This document shows positions 17,224 through 25,746 of a stretch of DNA of 64,000 bases, one piece after another. The position numbers and the translations under genes are program-made. The notes beneath the pieces were generated by a model. That model was not told where the DNA came from. It saw only the letters and a list, made by a program, of their open reading frames with translations, and searched no databases. Source of the stretch: Rhodonellum psychrophilum GCM71 = DSM 17998 (GTDB lineage: Bacteria > Bacteroidota > Bacteroidia > Cytophagales > Cyclobacteriaceae); assembly GCF_000381545.1 (NCBI RefSeq), contig NZ_KB906674.1:337814-401813 (forward strand), given 5' to 3'. How positions within the stretch are numbered: the stretch's first letter is position 1; each line of letters starts with the position of its first letter.

Positions 17224-18259
17224 TCCTATATATAAGGTAGTAATCGTTGGGGCATCAGGATTTACGGGATCAGAATTGGCCCGCCTGCTTGTCCACCACC
17301 CTGCAGTGGAAATAATGATGATAACCTCGGAAACGCATACCGGAAAACCATTTTCCGACCTTCATCCCCAGTTTTATGGGATTTTGGATATGGAGCTTGT
17401 GAGTGCCTCTGCGGTGGAGAATTCAAAACCAGACATTATATTTTTGGCATTGCCCCATGGGATTTCCATGGATTTTGTGGCCAAATGGGAGCCTCTGGGA
17501 GCAAAAATAATTGATCTTTCCGGGGATTTCCGGCTTTCAAGTCCCGAGGTTTATGAGAATTGGTATGAAAAGAACCATTCTTACCCACAAGGATTCAAGA
17601 ATGCCATCTATGGTTTGCCCGAACTCAATGCTGACCAGATCAAGGATGCAAATCTGGTGGCCAATCCAGGCTGCTATCCGACAGCTTCGATCCTTGCATT
17701 GAGTCCTTTGTTTGCAAGAAACAAGATTCAAAAAGGCAGTGTGGTGATCGATGCAAAATCTGGACTGACCGGGGCGGGCATCAAGGCGAATGCAACCACA
17801 CATTTTTCGAATGTCAATGAAAATTTCAAAGCCTACAGCATCGGAAGTCATAGGCATACGGTAGAGATAGAGGAACAATTATCCACATTGTCCCAAAACA
17901 AGGTAACTTTACAGTTTACACCACATTTATTACCGATTGATAGGGGAATTCTGGTGACGGCTTATGCAAGTGTGACTGAGGAAATGAATCAGGAAAAACT
18001 GGATAAAATCTACCATGAATTTTATCAGGACAAGCAGTTTATCAGATTGCGGAAAAGTCCTCCGGGAGTGAAAGATGTGCGGGGCAGTCATTTTTGTGAC
18101 ATCTGTCCCGTCTGGGATGCGCGTACACAGAGAGTGATTGTTGTATCCGTGATAGACAATTTATTAAAAGGTGCTGCCAGTCAGGCAGTTCACAATATGA
18201 ATTTGATGCTGGGTTTGTCGGAGTCGACTGGATTATCACAAATCCCATTAAAACCCTAA
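17216..18259 (+). CDS. argC: N-acetyl-gamma-glutamyl-phosphate reductase
   Basis: NADPH-dependent reduction of N-acetylglutamyl phosphate. The Rossmann start VVIVGASGFTGSELARLL and the catalytic Cys in NPGCYPTA (residue 153) are present, with a later HRHTVEIEE motif. The ATG at 17216 (MDNPIYK) is favoured; one three codons earlier at 17207 is also in frame. Either way it overlaps the end of argD, indicating translational coupling. Confidence 0.94.
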   Translation: MDNPIYKVVIVGASGFTGSELARLLVHHPAVEIMMITSETHTGKPFSDLHPQFYGILDMELVSASAVENSKPDIIFLALPHGISMDFVAKWEPLGAKIIDLSGDFRLSSPEVYENWYEKNHSYPQGFKNAIYGLPELNADQIKDANLVANPGCYPTASILALSPLFARNKIQKGSVVIDAKSGLTGAGIKANATTHFSNVNENFKAYSIGSHRHTVEIEEQLSTLSQNKVTLQFTPHLLPIDRGILVTAYASVTEEMNQEKLDKIYHEFYQDKQFIRLRKSPPGVKDVRGSHFCDICPVWDARTQRVIVVSVIDNLLKGAASQAVHNMNLMLGLSESTGLSQIPLKP

Positions 18260-18272
18260 AAGGGAAGAAATT

Positions 18273-19484
18273 ATGATCAAAAACATTACAAATGTAAGAG
18301 GTTTCAAATGTTGGGGTGCCCATTCGGGCATCAAATCCATGAGAAGGGATTTGGCCATCATTTATTCAGAAGTTCCTGCAGCAGCTGCGGCAACTTTGAC
18401 TCAGAATAAGGTTCAGGCAGAACCGATAAAAATCACGCAAAGAAACCTGGCCAACAACCAGGCCCAAGTCATTGTCTGCAATGCCGGCAATGCAAACGCC
18501 TGTACTGGCGAACAGGGGCGTTTGGGAGCAGAAGCCATGGTCCGGGTGACTGCCGAAATGCTGGGTATTTCGGAGGAGGATGTCATTGTGGCTTCTACCG
18601 GACTGATAGGGGAAAAATTCCCAACGGAAGAAGTAGTGGAAGGCATTCGCGTGAATATCCCCAAATTGAGCACGGAAGCGAAGGCAGGTTCATTTGTGGC
18701 CAATGCCATTTTGACCACGGATACTTTTGCCAAGGAAGGCTTTGTAGAGTTTGAGCATGAAGGGATCACCATCCATATGGGTGGAGTAGCCAAGGGATCG
18801 GGAATGATCCATCCCAATATGGCGACGATGCTGGCTTTTGTGATCACGGATTTTGACATCGATAAAAATTTGTTGCAGTCGACCTTAAGGTATTGTGTGG
18901 ACAGGACTTTCAACATGATCACGGTGGACGGAGACACCTCGACCAATGATATGGTGGCCATCCTGGCAAATGGAATGGCTGGAAACACCAAGGTCACCTC
19001 TGAAAGTGATCCTGGATTTATTGTGTTTCGGGAAAAACTGCTTGAAATCCTTACCCATCTCGCCAAACTGATTGTGTCAGACGGTGAGGGCGCCTCCAAG
19101 TTTATCGAGTATAAAGTTTCCAAAGCCCGTTCGGAGGAAAATGCAAGGAAATTGGTAAGGGCCATTTCTGATTCCACTTTGGTCAAAACTGCCATGTTTG
19201 GTCGGGATCCCAATTGGGGAAGGATTATCGCTGCTTGCGGAAATGCCGGGATTGCTTTCAATTACAAGAAAGTCAACCTGATGATCGGGGACAAAACCCA
19301 CATGGTCACTGTTTTGGAAAAAGGAAATCCAACAGATTTTGATAAGAATTACATGAAAAAAATTCTCCGTGAATCCCATATTCGCATTCACCTCGAAGTG
19401 AATACAGGGCATGAGGAGGCGGTGGGCTGGGGCAGTGACCTGACCACCGATTATGTGTTGTTCAATTCGGTTTATACGACCTGA
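18273..19484 (+). CDS. argJ: Glutamate N-acetyltransferase / ornithine acetyltransferase ArgJ
   Basis: ArgJ transfers the acetyl group from N-acetylornithine to glutamate, recycling it. The self-cleavage site is visible in GSGMIHPNMATMLAF, where Thr 185 becomes the new N-terminal nucleophile of the beta chain. The C-terminus EEAVGWGSDLTTDYV is typical. At 403 residues it is full length. It implies the cyclic acetylated arginine pathway here, in contrast to the succinylated pathway known in Bacteroides. Last gene of the cluster, followed by a hairpin terminator. Confidence 0.95.
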   Translation: MIKNITNVRGFKCWGAHSGIKSMRRDLAIIYSEVPAAAAATLTQNKVQAEPIKITQRNLANNQAQVIVCNAGNANACTGEQGRLGAEAMVRVTAEMLGISEEDVIVASTGLIGEKFPTEEVVEGIRVNIPKLSTEAKAGSFVANAILTTDTFAKEGFVEFEHEGITIHMGGVAKGSGMIHPNMATMLAFVITDFDIDKNLLQSTLRYCVDRTFNMITVDGDTSTNDMVAILANGMAGNTKVTSESDPGFIVFREKLLEILTHLAKLIVSDGEGASKFIEYKVSKARSEENARKLVRAISDSTLVKTAMFGRDPNWGRIIAACGNAGIAFNYKKVNLMIGDKTHMVTVLEKGNPTDFDKNYMKKILRESHIRIHLEVNTGHEEAVGWGSDLTTDYVLFNSVYTT

Positions 19485-19518
19485 TCGAGAAATTGACCGT
19501 TTCTATATTTTTTTTTCG

Positions 19519-19560
19519 AAAAATCCTCAAATCATTTTATGGTTTGGGGATTTTCTGCTT
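19519..19560 (+). terminator. Terminator of the arg operon
   Basis: A 14-bp stem AAAATCCTCAAATC pairs with GGTTTGGGGATTTT across an ATTTTATG loop, 35 nt after argJ. The T-run is short. Confidence 0.7.
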
Positions 19561-19830
19561 AAAGAAAACCTGAATTCAATGTAAGAAAAGGGATGTGTTT
19601 TAAAAAAAAGCTGTAAGATCTAGTCGAAAGTATCTATGAGTTTGGATTTTGACCACATCCCTGCTGAAATTCTACATATTTTGAAGTTGTTGAAGAGATT
19701 CATCTATTCCATTCTGCTTATTGATCAAACTAATTTGGGCTCCTGTTCTTTTTAAAGAAATTTTTTTCTTTCTTCAGGCAACCACTTTCGTTAATTCTGC
19801 ATTTTTCAGGTAAAGCATCTCATTAAATCC
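19561..19830. other. Intergenic region before the ECF sigma gene
   Basis: About 270 AT-rich bases with no gene on either strand. It should contain the sigma promoter, possibly self-recognised, but no motif could be assigned. Confidence 0.4.
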
Positions 19831-20373
19831 TTGATAAATAAACTCAACATCGATAAAGCAAAGAAGGGAGACCAAAAAGCGCTCAGACTTCTTTTCGAGG
19901 TGCTTTCGAAGCCCATGTTTATGTTGTGTCTGCGCTATGTCAAAGTTCAGGAAGATGCTGAAGATGTGCTGAGTACGGGTTTTACAAAAGTGTTTAATTC
20001 CTTAAACGCATTTGAATACCGAGGGGACGGGTCTATTGAAGTTTGGATCAAAAGGATCATGATCAATGAATGTCTGATGTTGCTGCGAAAGTTAAAAAGA
20101 CAGCCTCTTATTGTGGAGCCAGATGAAAACCAAGAATGCCTTGAAGAAAACATATTGGAAAAATTATCCAGTGATGAGCTTTATGGATTAATCCTGAGAT
20201 TACCCGAAGGATACCGAACGGTATTCAATTTATATGAAATAGAGGGGTTTTCACATGCTGAAATTGCAGCGCAACTGGATATCAGTAAAGGCACCTCAAA
20301 ATCGCAACTGAGTAAGGCAAAAGCTTATCTCAGACATATAATCATCAAAAAAGGTTGGCACAATGCGTCTTAA
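19831..20373 (+). CDS. ECF-type RNA polymerase sigma factor
   Basis: A 180-residue sigma-70 family protein with region 2 (RYVKVQEDAEDVLSTGFTKV) and region 4 (LPEGYRTVFNLYEIEGFSH then IAAQLDISKGTSKSQLSKA). No ATG fits; the start is TTG at 19831 since an in-frame stop lies about 12 codons upstream. The following gene overlaps by 11 nt and encodes a single-pass membrane protein, the usual arrangement of an ECF sigma with its anti-sigma factor. The signal controlling it is unknown. Confidence 0.88.
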   Translation: MINKLNIDKAKKGDQKALRLLFEVLSKPMFMLCLRYVKVQEDAEDVLSTGFTKVFNSLNAFEYRGDGSIEVWIKRIMINECLMLLRKLKRQPLIVEPDENQECLEENILEKLSSDELYGLILRLPEGYRTVFNLYEIEGFSHAEIAAQLDISKGTSKSQLSKAKAYLRHIIIKKGWHNAS

Positions 20374-20995
20374 AAAACTTCAAGATATTGATAGATTGGC
20401 AACTTTGCCTGAAGGTGTGGTTTTCAGGAAAGAACTGATTTGGGCGAAAATCCATAATAGAAACACCAAAAAAAGACTTTGGCTAAAATTCGTTTCAATA
20501 GCGGCATGTTTCATTTTATTGTCAGGGGGTCTTTGGTGGATGAGTCCCTATAATATGCCAAAGGAGAATGCCCTATTGACAACCACCGTTCAGGAGCCGG
20601 ATTTTGACATTCCTCTTGTTGTGGTACTGGATGAACCAACAACTTCAGGTGTAGACAGCAAAGAATTTGAGAATATAAATAAGGAAACACCGGAGAAAAT
20701 CTCGATTCCGGAAATTGTAGAAATTAAAGAAATTCCATTGAAGCCAGTACCTTCTGAACCAGAGAGAAATCTGCCACAAATATTTAGAGTCGAGCAATCC
20801 ACACCAGAACCCTTGAGTCCTTCGGCCCAGGCACTTAAAAAATCATTGGCCAAGCTTAAATCCAATGAAAGGATACAAGAAAAATTGGTTGTCGAAAAGT
20901 TGAGCATGGAACAAATGCTGAAAGCGAGAAATCATTTTACAAAGGAAAAATCTGTAACCAATAGAGGTCAAAACATTAAAACCACAAAAAAATGA
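20363..20995 (+). CDS. Single-pass membrane protein, probable anti-sigma factor
   Basis: The 210-residue protein has a 40-residue cytoplasmic N-terminus, one membrane span (about 41-60, FVSIAACFILLSGGLWWM) and a Pro/Glu-rich periplasmic part (about 65-160), followed by a basic helical tail. This layout and the overlap with the upstream sigma gene argue for an anti-sigma role. No zinc-binding HxxxCxxC motif is seen in the N-terminus, so it is not a canonical ZAS-type factor. It overlaps the next gene by 4 nt. Confidence 0.65.
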   Translation: MRLKKLQDIDRLATLPEGVVFRKELIWAKIHNRNTKKRLWLKFVSIAACFILLSGGLWWMSPYNMPKENALLTTTVQEPDFDIPLVVVLDEPTTSGVDSKEFENINKETPEKISIPEIVEIKEIPLKPVPSEPERNLPQIFRVEQSTPEPLSPSAQALKKSLAKLKSNERIQEKLVVEKLSMEQMLKARNHFTKEKSVTNRGQNIKTTKK

Positions 20996-22098
20996 AAACG
21001 ACGAATTGTATGAAATGGGGAATGATTTGCCTATTGAGTTTGATTCCTTTTTTGGTGTCATCGCAAGTTCCAACAGATTTATTTCTCCTCAATCCAAATG
21101 CTTATAAGGCTCAAAATAGGAATGCTGAAAGGTTTTATGATCGTTCTGAAATCCAGCTGACGGGGGTGAATGATACTTTGGAAATATTTATTGGGGAAAA
21201 TAAGAAGATTTCCTACCGCTGGAATGATGTGAGCAAACAGAAAGGATTTGACGGCTGGTTAGGATTCAACAATGACATAGAAAAATTTCTTCAAAATGTA
21301 AAAAGTCTTGATTTGGCACCGGACAAAAACAATTACCACTTTATTTTCAGTCCCGAAACCGAGGAACTCAAGGTTATCTTAACTCCTTCTGCTAGATTTT
21401 CCAGAATCGATGGTGAATTTCTACCTGTTTACAGGCATCAGGTTACCCTTACTTATTTTTCTAATTTAATGGAGGTGGATTTTTTCTTAGGCGAATTAGA
21501 TGAAATTCTTATTCTAAAAGAAGCTGATATTAACCAGTTGGTGGCAGATATTGGGGAGGAAAATAAATGGTATACAGATTATAAAAAGAAAAAATTCTAC
21601 AAGTCCATGATAATTTCCGAAGATGGGGAAATCAGCATCGAAACGTTCCAAAATAAAGAAAATCCCTATTATCCAAAATTAAATGCAGAGGTTGGTATAG
21701 GGTTGGTGGGGAATGAAATTCCTTTTATGGTCACTCCCAGATACAATATCCGATTGAAATCAAAAAAAGACAAGCCAATTAACCATACATTGTTTTTTGC
21801 AATGAATTTACTTACGTTTCAGCAAAAAAATGAGGAGAATAAATTTATAATGGGAAATGATGTTTTTTTGGGTGTAGGATATGAATCCGATGTTTTTTTC
21901 AATAAAACCTCTATCCAATATGGGTACAGAGTGCTGTCGGATCATGGATTTTTCGATGATCATAAATTTATGACCAGGGTTGATTATACCATTATGCCCC
22001 GTTTGAAGCTATTTTGGAGTAGATTTGAATCGCTTAATTTTAATGAGCGATATACCTCATCTTTAAACTTAGTGGGACTGACTTTTACTGTTTATTGA
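20992..22098 (+). CDS. Exported protein of unknown function, 368 residues
   Basis: A signal peptide is clear (WGMICLLSLIPFLVSSQ), and the protein ends in Phe-rich alternating strands with a terminal TFTVY, the pattern of an outer-membrane beta-barrel. The middle (about 60-230) is soluble and beta-rich, with runs of charged residues. It is the last gene of the sigma/anti-sigma operon and may be part of the sensed envelope function. No family is recognised. It converges with the hydroxyproline dehydrogenase gene with a 7-nt gap. Confidence 0.65.
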   Translation: MKTTNCMKWGMICLLSLIPFLVSSQVPTDLFLLNPNAYKAQNRNAERFYDRSEIQLTGVNDTLEIFIGENKKISYRWNDVSKQKGFDGWLGFNNDIEKFLQNVKSLDLAPDKNNYHFIFSPETEELKVILTPSARFSRIDGEFLPVYRHQVTLTYFSNLMEVDFFLGELDEILILKEADINQLVADIGEENKWYTDYKKKKFYKSMIISEDGEISIETFQNKENPYYPKLNAEVGIGLVGNEIPFMVTPRYNIRLKSKKDKPINHTLFFAMNLLTFQQKNEENKFIMGNDVFLGVGYESDVFFNKTSIQYGYRVLSDHGFFDDHKFMTRVDYTIMPRLKLFWSRFESLNFNERYTSSLNLVGLTFTVY

Positions 22099-22105
22099 TG
22101 AAGAA

Positions 22106-23353
22106 TCATCTGAATCTATCGACTTTAAATCCCTCCAACTGCATTTCCGTCGTTTTATGCTGGTGCATTTCCGCCAGGATTTTCCCTGTACCCGGCGCCA
22201 GACTGATTCCCATCATGCTGTGGCCGGAACCCACCCAAACATTGTTGAGGCCTGGAGCGGCTCCGATATAGGGCAATCCGTCAGGGGAGCAAGGTCTGAG
22301 GCCTTTCCAGATGTGGTCTTTTTCGGGGAATTTGGCCTGAAAATCAGGGTAATAGCGGTTGATGGATTCGAAAATCCCTTTGACGCGGTTCATGTTGATC
22401 GTTTCATCCGTGCCGGCGATTTCCATGGTTCCCCCAAACCGCACTTCATTCCCAAATGGGCTGACGGAAACCTTCATCTCGGTCAGAATGGAGGCCTGGA
22501 GGATTTCCGGTCGGTTTTCCTGCATAAAACTGTAGCCCTTTCCGCCCATCATCGGCAGGGAAAAACCCAGCATTTTGGCCAATTCAGCAGACCAAGCCCC
22601 GCCGCAGAGCATAAAATTAGCGCCTTCGATTCTCCCTTCTGTTGTCAGGACAGCATTTACAGCTCCACCAATTTTCTCGAAACCGGTAACGGTTACCTGG
22701 TTTTGAAACTGAACGCCATTTTTCTCAAGATGATTTTTCAAAAAGCGGTACAGGGAAGAGGGCGATAAATGCGCATCTCCAGGGAACAGCAATGCACCTC
22801 GGGCTTTGACTTCCAGGTTGGGTTCTTTTTTCTGGATATCCGAAGGGGTTAAAATTTCGGCTTCCAAACCGTGTTTTCTTGCCAGATGGGCAAATTCGAT
22901 TTCTTCTTTTTCTGCTTCCGGCGTCTGGTAAAGCATCATGAGGCCTTTTTCAACCAGTCCCAAATCCGCATCCCGATATTTTTCATTGAACTCCTGATAC
23001 AGCGCCTTGCTGAGCAAGCTCAGGTTTTTGAGGAAGGGAATGCTTTTTTCCACATGGTTTTTGTTGGCCGAGCGGTAAAAGAGCAAGCACCATTGGAGGA
23101 GTTTTCGGTCCATTTTGGGATGGATGTAGAAGGGGCTTTTGGCCGAAAACATCCAGGAAATCCCCTTGCTGATCATTCCCGGCGCTGCCAAGGGGACAAT
23201 ATGGCTAGGCACGATCATGCCGGCATTTCCGGTGGAGCAATTGATCTCCATGTCTCCTTTGTCAATGACAATGACCTCCACTCCGGCTTCCCGTAGAAAA
23301 TAAGCCGTAAACAATCCGACGATTCCGCCGCCGATGATAAGGGTTGGTTTCAT
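22106..23353 (-). CDS. FAD-dependent D-amino-acid/D-hydroxyproline dehydrogenase
   Basis: A 415-residue DAO/DadA-family flavoprotein with the dinucleotide-binding start LIIGGGIVGLFTAYFLREAG and the C-terminal FAD contact WKGLRPCSPDGLPYIG plus GSGHSMMGISLAPGTGK. In hydroxyproline degradation this enzyme oxidises cis-4-hydroxy-D-proline made by the epimerase encoded 1.3 kb away. The substrate is inferred from the neighbourhood; by sequence alone it could be a D-amino acid dehydrogenase. A truncated second copy of its 5' end lies at 24375-24576. Confidence 0.85.
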   Translation of the reverse strand: MKPTLIIGGGIVGLFTAYFLREAGVEVIVIDKGDMEINCSTGNAGMIVPSHIVPLAAPGMISKGISWMFSAKSPFYIHPKMDRKLLQWCLLFYRSANKNHVEKSIPFLKNLSLLSKALYQEFNEKYRDADLGLVEKGLMMLYQTPEAEKEEIEFAHLARKHGLEAEILTPSDIQKKEPNLEVKARGALLFPGDAHLSPSSLYRFLKNHLEKNGVQFQNQVTVTGFEKIGGAVNAVLTTEGRIEGANFMLCGGAWSAELAKMLGFSLPMMGGKGYSFMQENRPEILQASILTEMKVSVSPFGNEVRFGGTMEIAGTDETINMNRVKGIFESINRYYPDFQAKFPEKDHIWKGLRPCSPDGLPYIGAAPGLNNVWVGSGHSMMGISLAPGTGKILAEMHQHKTTEMQLEGFKVDRFR

Positions 23354-23881
23354 ATTTTAGTAGCTAGTATAAAGAGCCAAGAATAAAGAGTTTAGAAAAT
23401 TTAGGTAGGCAAGATTTGGAATTCGAACCATTTATACAAATTGGATATCAACAAATGAAATCCGAATAAAGGTAATTCAAATCTGAAACTATTCATCCCA
23501 CTCAGTTGACTTGTTGCCATACCATATTGATTGGAGGGAATATAATAAAAAATATAAGTCTGAATCAAAGATGAGCATGGGATATATTAGGAAAAAAGGT
23601 GAAAATAGGCAAAAAATACCCTGTGCAGGGTATTTTTTCAACGGAATATCAAGGTTATATTTAGAATGGGTTCTAAACCAAAGCAATGCCGATGCAAGGT
23701 TTATCTTAATCCGGTTAAAGTACCGGCATCCCTGTGATAGAAAACCAGGAATTTCCAGCACATTTAAAAAAAAATGAATTCATAAAATAATGAGGGATAC
23801 TAGAGCCAAAATTAAGTGTGGTGTCTTGCATATTCTTATTCAATCATTAAATGAATTATATGTACTTAAAACAATATTACA
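23354..23881. other. Non-coding stretch between dehydrogenase and lipoprotein genes
   Basis: About 530 bases without a supported gene, including divergent promoters for the flanking genes. The only clear element is a perfect inverted repeat at 23611-23638. Short frames on both strands across it are mirror images of that repeat and have no support. Confidence 0.5.
23611..23638. terminator. Perfect inverted repeat, terminator-like
   Basis: A 13-bp stem AAAAAATACCCTG / CAGGGTATTTTTT with a TG centre would terminate transcription on either strand. No gene ends close by, which suggests that a gene has been lost or moved here. Confidence 0.7.
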
Positions 23882-24370
23882 ATGCAAAATACTATGAAAA
23901 ACCAATTTAAATCGGTGACAATTCTATTGCTTTTGACAGTGCTTTTGGGCAGTTGTCAGGAAGAGAGTTTGAACCAAAGTTGTGAGGGTGAAAATAGCCA
24001 ACGGATAGAGACTTTTTACAATGAGGAGTTGGAAAATTTGCCATGTAGCATTCAGCATATAAATCCTGATACCAGGGAAGTAAACCTTGTCATCAAGTCA
24101 CAAGCTGACTATATCAAATATTTTACCTGTAACACTGAACTTCCAGCCATTGATTTTGAAAAATATTTCATCCTTGCCGGGCGCTACCGCCATCACCAAT
24201 GTGCAGAATTTAACAGGCAGCAAGTGTTTATATGCAATAATAAACTAATCTATAAAGTTGAAATGCATGAACTGATCTGCGCTGCCTTTACAAATGTATT
24301 TTATGTAACTGTCATTGAAAGGAAATATGAAGGTCTGCAGGTAGTATTTGATGTTGGATTCAAAAACTAA
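23882..24370 (+). CDS. Putative lipoprotein, 162 residues
   Basis: The signal sequence SVTILLLLTVLLGSC carries a lipobox LGSC. The mature part holds many cysteines, likely disulfide bonded, with segments IKSQADYIKYFTC and VFYVTVIERKY. Related small lipoproteins in Bacteroidota often have such a QADYxxYFTC core, but no family name can be given. An ATG four codons inside (23894, MKNQF) is a plausible alternative start. It runs opposite to the hydroxyproline genes and lies between the dehydrogenase gene and its truncated copy. Confidence 0.65.
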   Translation: MQNTMKNQFKSVTILLLLTVLLGSCQEESLNQSCEGENSQRIETFYNEELENLPCSIQHINPDTREVNLVIKSQADYIKYFTCNTELPAIDFEKYFILAGRYRHHQCAEFNRQQVFICNNKLIYKVEMHELICAAFTNVFYVTVIERKYEGLQVVFDVGFKN

Positions 24371-24374
24371 AAGC

Positions 24375-24576
24375 AGGCACCACTGCAGGAGTTTATAAAC
24401 CCCGGTGAAGCCAAGGGGACAATATGGCTGGGTCCGATCATTCCGGCATTTCCCGTGGAGCAATTGATCTCCATGTCTCCTTTGTCAATGACAATGACCT
24501 CTACTCCAGCTTCCCGTAGAAAATAAGCCGTAAACAATCCGACGATTCCGCCGCCGATGATAAGGGTTGGTTTCAT
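24375..24576 (-). pseudogene. Truncated duplicate of the dehydrogenase 5' end
   Basis: From its ATG at 24576 the minus strand repeats the first 57 codons of the dehydrogenase at 23353 with only about seven base differences by eye (MKPTLIIGGGIVGLFTAYFL...SHIVPLA). After that an internal stretch is missing, and the sequence resumes, out of frame, with the codons for LLQWCLL, which occur downstream in the intact gene. Homology then stops beside the lipoprotein stop codon. It is a gene remnant, not functional. Confidence 0.9.
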
Positions 24577-24672
24577 AATCGGGATTGAAATTGCATGGCT
24601 TGAAATTGAGAAGGGACTATGAATGAAGGTGTATTTATCATCAGAATGGCTTGATTGGAATTCATAATAATC

Positions 24673-25671
24673 CTAAATCACCTGAAATCCATGCACATAA
24701 GGATCTTCATCATCCAGGAAAATGGTGTTGTATCCCGTTACCATCGCCCATCCCTCGATGCTGGGAATAATGGCTGGGAAATCTCCGACTTTGGTTTCTT
24801 CCACGACCTCGCCCGTGAATTTTGACCCGATAAAGCTTTCATGAATAAAAAGCTCACCCTTTTTCAGCAACCCTTTGGCATGCCATTGGGCCATTCGGGC
24901 TGAGGTTCCCGTTCCGCAGGGAGAGCGGTCAATTGCCTTGTCTCCGTAGAAAACTGCATTTCGCGCAGTTGAATTGCTGTCAATTGTTTTTCCAGTCCAT
25001 AGTAAATGGGAAAGGCCCCTGATGGATGGTTTTTCGGGATGAATGAATGCATGGGCAGCATTGATTTTATTGCGGATCTCCCTGCTCCAGGTGATAAGTT
25101 GCTCCGCACGGTAATTTTCGATGCCCGAGAAATTCTCCTGTGGATCAACGATCGCATAGAAATTTCCCCCATACGCCACATCTACCTTCAGTATTCCCAA
25201 GTCACCACATTCTACCTCAATGTCCCGAGCTGCGAGATAGGAAGCGATGTTTACCAACTTGACGGATTTTACTTTTTTCCCTTCCTGCACATAGGTAACA
25301 TGAACCAATCCGGCAGGAGTTTCTATGCGGAGCTTACCGGGGGTTTTGGGTAAAATCAAACCTTCCTCAATTGCAATTGTCACCGTACCAATCGTACCAT
25401 GACCGCACATGGGAAGACAGCCACTGGTTTCGATAAAAAGAACCGCAACATCATTTGCGGGATCATGGGGAGGAAAAAGCATGGAACCGGACATCATATC
25501 ATGACCCCTCGGCTCAAACATCAAACCTTTTCGGATCCAGTCATAATGGTCCAAAAAGAACTGTCGCTTTTCCACCATATTGCTCCCCTCCAAAAAAGGA
25601 ACCCCACCCGAAACCAGTCTGACGGGATTGCCACAGGTATGCGCATCGATGCAACTGAATGTTTTTTTCAT
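24673..25671 (-). CDS. 4-hydroxyproline epimerase (proline racemase family)
   Basis: Interconverts trans-4-hydroxy-L-proline and cis-4-hydroxy-D-proline. The 332-residue protein has both catalytic cysteines: MCGHGTIGTV and SPCGTGTSARMA, plus the N-terminal CIDAHTCGNPVRLVSGG. Two Cys rather than Cys/Thr or Cys/Ser point to an epimerase instead of a trans-3-hydroxyproline dehydratase. It lies between the aldehyde dehydrogenase gene and the dehydrogenase remnant, on the same strand, inside the hydroxyproline locus. Confidence 0.9.
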   Translation of the reverse strand: MKKTFSCIDAHTCGNPVRLVSGGVPFLEGSNMVEKRQFFLDHYDWIRKGLMFEPRGHDMMSGSMLFPPHDPANDVAVLFIETSGCLPMCGHGTIGTVTIAIEEGLILPKTPGKLRIETPAGLVHVTYVQEGKKVKSVKLVNIASYLAARDIEVECGDLGILKVDVAYGGNFYAIVDPQENFSGIENYRAEQLITWSREIRNKINAAHAFIHPEKPSIRGLSHLLWTGKTIDSNSTARNAVFYGDKAIDRSPCGTGTSARMAQWHAKGLLKKGELFIHESFIGSKFTGEVVEETKVGDFPAIIPSIEGWAMVTGYNTIFLDDEDPYVHGFQVI

Positions 25672-25746
25672 TACTGAACAATAAATTGGCTTTTTATGAA
25701 AGGATTAGGCGAATAAGAATCTGGGATACTCAAGTTACTTCTGTCC

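Noticed and set aside
18413-19261. Minus-strand frame of 282 codons
   Set aside because: Antisense to argJ; Ser/Thr/Pro-rich shadow composition.
23489-23777. Two overlapping frames on opposite strands
   Set aside because: Both span the perfect inverted repeat and lack any protein-like features.
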